Shown here piece by piece: positions 60,089-64,000 of a stretch of DNA of 64,000 bases. Source of the stretch: Cocleimonas sp. (GTDB taxonomy: Bacteria; Pseudomonadota; Gammaproteobacteria; Thiotrichales; Thiotrichaceae); assembly GCA_021647365.1 (NCBI GenBank), contig JAKIUW010000007.1, positions 1 to 64,000 of the forward strand. The letters run 5' to 3'. Position numbers and translations under genes: made by a program. The notes below the pieces were generated by a model that worked only from the letters and a program-made list of their open reading frames with translations, searched no databases and was not told where the DNA came from. Position 1 is the first letter of the stretch; each line of letters opens with the position of its first letter.

Positions 60089-60484
60089 CTACCAAATAAA
60101 AAAGGTTTTTAATTCTTCAAAACCAAACACCATTAGAGGCAAAGATAATAACACTATGACTACCCCTGCCCATAGCCGTTGTTTAAAGACAAAAAAACTC
60201 ACAGGAATTGATAAAACTAACAATATAGAGTTTATTAATAATAATACTTCCCTAATGAACCTCATAATTGGAGACAGGCCCTCCAATAATTTAAAGGCGC
60301 CTTCAAAAAGATACAAAACAGGTGCAAAAAGCCCTAGTGGCTCATGGTAAGTTAATTTTCCAGATGGCTGCATTTGAGGAAGAAAATACAACTTTAGGAT
60401 TAAAGCTATTTCAAAATACAAATAGAAAAGAATAACCGCTATAGATAAAGAACTTAATAAAACCCACTGCCAAGAAGTCTTCAT
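60089..60484 (-). CDS. Hypothetical membrane protein between mnmG and rsmG
   Basis: This 131 aa protein has three hydrophobic segments (WVLLSSLSIAVILFYLYF; EVLLLINSILLVLSIPVSFF; LWAGVVIVLLSLPLMVFGFE). Family not recognised. It starts 10 bp after the mnmG stop and ends 62 bp before rsmG, so it is probably cotranscribed with both. Insertion of an extra gene in the mnmG-rsmG pair is unusual. Confidence 0.65.
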   Translation of the reverse strand: MKTSWQWVLLSSLSIAVILFYLYFEIALILKLYFLPQMQPSGKLTYHEPLGLFAPVLYLFEGAFKLLEGLSPIMRFIREVLLLINSILLVLSIPVSFFVFKQRLWAGVVIVLLSLPLMVFGFEELKTFFIW

Positions 60485-60494
60485 GTTTTTTTGA

Positions 60495-62396
60495 TCAGCT
60501 CACTTTCCTGTTACGGTGTTTTTTCAAATAAACCATCAAAATAGAAATAGTCGCAGGTGTAATACCCGGTATACGTGAGGCTTGGCCGATAGTCGTTGGT
60601 TTTTGATCTTCCAGCTTTTGGCGCGCCTCATTTGATAAACCTCCTTCTATCGAATCATAGTTAAAATCACTCGGTACGATCATCTCTTCATGTTTCTTTT
60701 GTTTATCAATTTCAGCCTTTTGACGATCAATATAACCTGCGTATTTAAACTGCACTTCTACTTGCTCAGCAACCTTAATATCTTCAACGGCAGGGCCAAC
60801 ACATTCAATTTGCATTAGTGTTTGATAAGTCACATGGGGGCGGCGCAGTAATTCACTTAGGCGATACTCGCGGGTGAGCGAGCCATCAAATACTGATTCT
60901 AATTCAGCTTTGCTAATCTCATTTGGGCGCAATATGGTATCGCGTAGGCGTTGCATTTCAAGCTCAACACTTTCACGTTTTTCATTAAACGCACGCCAGC
61001 GGGCTTCATCCACCAAACCAAGTTCATGCCCTACTTCGGTTAGACGTAAGTCCGCGTTGTCTTCACGCAATAATAGGCGATGTTCTGCCCTGCTGGTAAA
61101 CATTCGGTATGGCTCTTGCGTACCATGAGCAATCAAGTCATCCACCATTACGCCAATGTATGCCTCACTACGCTTCGGGAACCACGCATCCTTTTCTTGC
61201 ACTAATCGCGCCGCATTGATGCCTGCCAACAAGCCTTGCGCAGCTGCCTCTTCATAACCTGTTGTGCCGTTGATTTGCCCTGCAAAAAACAGCCCTTTTA
61301 CAAATTTGGTTTCTAGTGTTGGCTTTAAATCACGCGGGTCAAAATAATCGTATTCAATCGCATAACCTGGGCGCGTAATATGAGCATTCTCAAAACCCGC
61401 AATTGAACGGATAAAATCAAACTGTACATCAAACGGTAAGCTGGTTGATATGCCGTTGGGATAGACTTCGTAAGTATCTAGGCCTTCTGGCTCTACAAAA
61501 ATCTGGTGACTATCTTTATCGGCGAAGCGTACAATTTTGTCTTCAATGGATGGACAATAACGCGGTCCGACGCCATCAATAACGCCTGTATACATGGGTG
61601 AGCGATCTAATCCACTGTGAATAATATCGTGCGTTTTTTGGTTGGTGTAGGTGATGAAGCAAGAAATCTGGCGAGGGTGATCTTCGGCTTTTCCCATATA
61701 TGAAAACGTAGGAATCGGCGTATCGCCCGGTTGTTCTTGCAGCTTGCTAAAATCTATTGAGCGCGAATCAATTCGCGCTGGCGTCCCTGTTTTTAAGCGA
61801 TCAACCCGAAACGGCATTTCACGTAAGCGATCAGCCAATGCAATCGACGGCGGATCACCCGCGCGCCCACCCGAATGATTTTGCAAACCGATATGAATCA
61901 AACCACCAAGGAAAGTCCCTACCGTTAAAATCACTGTTTTAGCCGAAAACTTCAAACCCATTTCAGTGGAAACACCTACAACACGTTGCTCATCACCCTC
62001 TCCTTCCACAATCAGGTCATCAACGCCTTGCATAAATATTTGCAGGTTTTCTTGTGACTCAACCGCTTTACGAATTGCCGCTTTATAAAGCGTACGGTCA
62101 GCCTGCGCGCGTGTCGCGCGAACCGCCGGGCCTTTACTGGCGTTTAAAGTACGAAATTGAATGCCGCCTTTATCAGCGGCGTGCGCCATCGCGCCACCCA
62201 ACGCATCAATCTCTTTTACGATATGCCCTTTGCCGATGCCACCAATTGCAGGGTTACAACTCATTTGCCCAATGGTTTCGATATTGTGTGTTAATAACAA
62301 GGTCTTCAACCCCATACGCGCAGGCGCAAGCGCAGCCTCGGTTCCCGCATGACCGCCGCCGATGACAATGACATCAAATTTTTCTGAATAGAACAT
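60495..62396 (-). CDS. mnmG: tRNA uridine 5-carboxymethylaminomethyl modification enzyme MnmG (GidA)
   Basis: MnmG (633 aa) is the FAD-dependent partner of MnmE that installs cmnm5U34 in tRNAs. The FAD motif is VIGGGHAGTEAALAPARMGL. GPAVRATRAQADRTLYKAAI, PRYCPSIEDKIVRF, FFAGQINGTTGYEEAAAQGL and FTSRAEHRLLLREDNADLRL are all conserved. The C-terminal MnmE-contacting domain ends GITPATISILMVYLKKH. It is first in an operon with the membrane-protein gene and rsmG. mnmG-rsmG pairs often lie near oriC, but no box cluster is visible here. Confidence 0.97.
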   Translation of the reverse strand: MFYSEKFDVIVIGGGHAGTEAALAPARMGLKTLLLTHNIETIGQMSCNPAIGGIGKGHIVKEIDALGGAMAHAADKGGIQFRTLNASKGPAVRATRAQADRTLYKAAIRKAVESQENLQIFMQGVDDLIVEGEGDEQRVVGVSTEMGLKFSAKTVILTVGTFLGGLIHIGLQNHSGGRAGDPPSIALADRLREMPFRVDRLKTGTPARIDSRSIDFSKLQEQPGDTPIPTFSYMGKAEDHPRQISCFITYTNQKTHDIIHSGLDRSPMYTGVIDGVGPRYCPSIEDKIVRFADKDSHQIFVEPEGLDTYEVYPNGISTSLPFDVQFDFIRSIAGFENAHITRPGYAIEYDYFDPRDLKPTLETKFVKGLFFAGQINGTTGYEEAAAQGLLAGINAARLVQEKDAWFPKRSEAYIGVMVDDLIAHGTQEPYRMFTSRAEHRLLLREDNADLRLTEVGHELGLVDEARWRAFNEKRESVELEMQRLRDTILRPNEISKAELESVFDGSLTREYRLSELLRRPHVTYQTLMQIECVGPAVEDIKVAEQVEVQFKYAGYIDRQKAEIDKQKKHEEMIVPSDFNYDSIEGGLSNEARQKLEDQKPTTIGQASRIPGITPATISILMVYLKKHRNRKVS

Positions 62397-62483
62397 AAAA
62401 ATATCTATAAGGTTAAGGGTATATAAAGCAGAGCCGTAGTATAAATGATTTTCTAATCAGAAGAGAAAAAGGACAAAAATATT

Positions 62484-63182
62484 ATGGATGCGAAAATAAT
62501 CATGGATGATTCGTTAATAACAGAAAAAAGCATTGTTAATGAGGACCAAAAAGAAGGTCAAAAAGCATTCTTCACGCCACTAGAAGCCAGAGTGATCGCC
62601 TCGCTCATGGAAAAGCATTTAACAACACCCAACAACTACCCGCTAACCATGAACTCGCTCACCAATGCTTGCAATCAAAAAAGCAACCGTGAGCCAGTGA
62701 TGAACCTTACCGAAGGGCAAATTGGTCATACCATAAACCTTTTGGTGGAACGTAAACTAGCAGGTTTAGAATACGGCGAACGCGCCAATAAAATCATCCA
62801 CCGTGTTTGCACCGAGCTGGATTTAGACCGCAAACAACAAGCCGTACTCACCGTGCTAATGCTACGCACACCACAAACACTTAACGACCTGAAAACACGC
62901 ACCGCACGCATGGCAGATTTTTCTGGGGCAGAAGAAGTACAAGACGTAATTAATAGTCTAATCGAACGAGAAGAAACTCTGGTCACCTTGATTCCAAAAG
63001 GCGCAGGTCGCAGAGAAGAACGCTTTGCTCATACCCTGTGCGGTGAAATAAAAATTGAAAATATAACAGCAGAACCCACGATGATTGATGCTGTAGCGAT
63101 AGAAAATGACCACCTTGACGCGCTTGAAGCACGGATTTTAGTGATTGAAGAGAAACTGGGGATAACGCTAGATTTGGGTTAA
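62484..63182 (+). CDS. YceH family (DUF480) protein
   Basis: This 232 aa protein of the YceH/DUF480 (PF04337) family has tandem winged-helix domains. Family hallmarks are FFTPLEARVIASLMEKHLTT, PNNYPLTMNSLTNACNQKSN, REPVMNLTEG, LTVLMLRTPQTLNDLKTRTA and IPKGAGRREERFAH. A DNA-related role is inferred from the fold only. Possible downstream starts exist at MDDSLITEK and later, and about 25 extra N-terminal residues precede the conserved core. Divergent from mnmG. Confidence 0.9.
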   Translation: MDAKIIMDDSLITEKSIVNEDQKEGQKAFFTPLEARVIASLMEKHLTTPNNYPLTMNSLTNACNQKSNREPVMNLTEGQIGHTINLLVERKLAGLEYGERANKIIHRVCTELDLDRKQQAVLTVLMLRTPQTLNDLKTRTARMADFSGAEEVQDVINSLIEREETLVTLIPKGAGRREERFAHTLCGEIKIENITAEPTMIDAVAIENDHLDALEARILVIEEKLGITLDLG

Positions 63183-63213
63183 CGATACATCCAATGCATT
63201 AAGTTAAGGCTTG

Positions 63214-63282
63214 GAACCCTTCGACAAGCTCAGGGAACGCCCTCAAAAAACGGTACGTTTGCTGAGCCTGTCGAAGCATTGG
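63214..63282. repeat. TTCGACAAGCTCAGG-type inverted repeat
   Basis: CCCTTCGACAAGCTCAGGGA (63217) and GCTGAGCCTGTCGAAG are in inverse orientation, and outer AAGTTAAG/CTTAACTT sequences extend the symmetry. This is a widespread bacterial repeat type. It follows yceH and may act as its terminator. Confidence 0.7.
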
Positions 63283-63311
63283 TCGCATCAACCCTTAACT
63301 TAACGGCATTG

Positions 63312-63336
63312 ACACACCCCCTCACTTTTAGAGCAT
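63312..63336 (+). repeat. Decayed C7 repeat
   Basis: ACACACCCCCTCACTTTTAG then AGCAT, 4 bp before the next start codon; weakly conserved. Confidence 0.5.
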
Positions 63337-63339
63337 CAA

Positions 63340-63852
63340 ATGACAATATTAAAAACAACCGCCAGAATTAGTGTAGCAATAATCATTATCTTACTTGGGC
63401 TGACGGTCATAGCACCCGAATGGCTTGAGCTTAAAGATATGATGCTGAGTGATCATCGTGTACAGAACCCTTCCAATGAAGAACTTGGAATAGCGCCTTC
63501 ACACATTGTTGATGAAACTAAAGATTATTTAGCGAATGTAGGAGCATCTCTCTATCAACGAGTAATAGGACAAGAGCCAAACCTAAATGGCTGGTGGAGC
63601 AACCTCTTTAATGGCATATGGCACGTATATAACGTCATTAAAACCCTTATTTTTATTATCTTTACCTTTTTACTTTTCTTAGCAATAAATGATGCACTGA
63701 AACGAATTTACAAACCTGTGACAAAAGCCACTAAAGGCATTTTCTACCTTATAACACTCATTATATCCTTTAGCTCTAGCCTATTTGTTTGGCCCTACTT
63801 GGGAGCTATCATTATGAGTATTGCTAAATTATTTAGTGGTGTTTTTGCCTAG
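63340..63852 (+). CDS. Hypothetical membrane protein
   Basis: This 170 aa protein has a hydrophobic N-terminus (ISVAIIIILLGLTVIAP), a soluble middle with LANVGASLYQRVIGQEPNLN, and two further TM helices (VIKTLIFIIFTFLLFLAIND; GIFYLITLIISFSSSLFVWP). Family not recognised. It is preceded by repeats and followed by a C7 copy, with no clear operon partner. Confidence 0.6.
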   Translation: MTILKTTARISVAIIIILLGLTVIAPEWLELKDMMLSDHRVQNPSNEELGIAPSHIVDETKDYLANVGASLYQRVIGQEPNLNGWWSNLFNGIWHVYNVIKTLIFIIFTFLLFLAINDALKRIYKPVTKATKGIFYLITLIISFSSSLFVWPYLGAIIMSIAKLFSGVFA

Positions 63853-63877
63853 ATAGATATGAGGATTAATTATTAAA

Positions 63878-63926
63878 GCAGTTCTGCTGAGCTTGTCGAA
63901 GCACACCCCCCCAGTTTTACGTGATG
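63878..63926 (+). repeat. Composite of GAGCTTGTCGAAG repeat and C7 repeat
   Basis: CAGTTCTGCTGAGCTTGTCG runs directly into AAGCACACCCCCCCAGTTTT then ACGTGATG. The join suggests that the two repeat types inserted together or that one invaded the other; compare 7388-7431. Confidence 0.7.
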
Positions 63927-63928
63927 GT

Positions 63929-63962
63929 GTTTCATTTTTTTGATTAGGCAAAAAAATGAAAC
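63929..63962. terminator. Hairpin with A/T-rich arms
   Basis: GTTTCATTTTTT (63929-63940) pairs perfectly with AAAAAATGAAAC (63951-63962). With few G-C pairs it is a weak terminator candidate after the last gene. Confidence 0.4.
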
Positions 63963-64000
63963 TTTGAAAATCAATTATAACTATCCAATACTAATCCTTA

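Noticed and set aside
6515..63926. C7 repeats as a CRISPR array
   Set aside because: Copies are separated by whole genes, occur in both orientations and have no regular spacers or cas genes.
1..64000. tRNA, rRNA or known riboswitch genes
   Set aside because: No cloverleaf, rRNA segment or recognisable riboswitch core was found by eye; a covariance-model search could still find a small RNA.

Overview
The window is chromosomal DNA from a gammaproteobacterium. The evidence is gene content and order: minC-minD-minE, mfd, rplM-rpsI, truB-rpsO-pnp, dnaB-alr, glnD, trmJ-suhB, mnmG-rsmG, ygiQ, djlA and yceH. Base composition is moderately AT-rich. I cannot name the genus; a sulfur-oxidising or methylotrophic marine lineage is only a guess. 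No rRNA, tRNA, prophage, complete insertion sequence or CRISPR array was seen.

Layout. 0-6.5 kb: Min division-site system, Mfd and a hypothetical gene. 6.5-8.7 kb: a Phd/VapC-type toxin-antitoxin pair, then an Fnr/Dnr-type regulator and a cytochrome c'-like protein. 8.7-14.2 kb: phosphorus uptake, with PiT plus its DUF47 partner divergent from a PhnD-C-E-E ABC importer. 14.2-22.7 kb: DUF1801, two HAD hydrolases, a frameshifted EamA gene, YgiQ, a NERD-helicase and an intact EamA transporter. 22.9-28.7 kb: translation and RNA genes (rplM, rpsI, a CbbY-like HAD gene, truB, rpsO, pnp). 28.8-34.2 kb: ECF sigma and anti-sigma, a phytase-like lipoprotein, rhodanese, GFA, ThiF/MoeB, DUF3291 and an SGNH hydrolase. 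34-38.2 kb: a second SGNH protein, DjlA, an M48 protease and two YbjQ-family proteins. 38.3-41.1 kb: a large secreted propeller/Ig-like protein with a small lipoprotein. 41.2-45.6 kb: MalY/PatB divergent from an XRE regulator, a YiaA-like and PspA pair, and a lipoprotein with a GlyGly-CTERM-like end. 46-49.5 kb: dnaB, alr and a glycine-zipper lipoprotein. 50-52.9 kb: an ABC importer of the TrpX/COG2984 type. 53-64 kb: glnD, trmJ, suhB, an MBL-fold hydrolase, rsmG, mnmG, yceH and membrane proteins.

The most striking feature is not a gene. A repeat of about 26 bp with a C7 tract (core GCACACCCCCCCACTTTTAC followed by ATGATG) occurs about 29 times clearly, and about five more times in decayed form. 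It is always between genes or overlapping a gene end. It occurs singly or as head-to-head inverted pairs that would form 23-29 bp stems. Two sequence types exist (…CCACTTTT and …CTAGTTTT), and in well-preserved pairs both arms are of the same type, so the arms covary. Copies flank the toxin-antitoxin module as direct repeats, sit at many convergent junctions, and supply the C-terminal codons or stop codons of several genes.

At least five other repeat families share the intergenic space. They are palindromic GTAACTGCTCAG elements, GCCACGGAA repeats, GAGACCTTTGCA-ended elements, TTCGACAAGCTCAGG-type repeats, and an element that begins across the TAG stop of both phnE2 and alr. I read this as a chromosome whose intergenic regions have been heavily colonised by small, structured, probably non-autonomous repeats, some of which may now act as bidirectional terminators.
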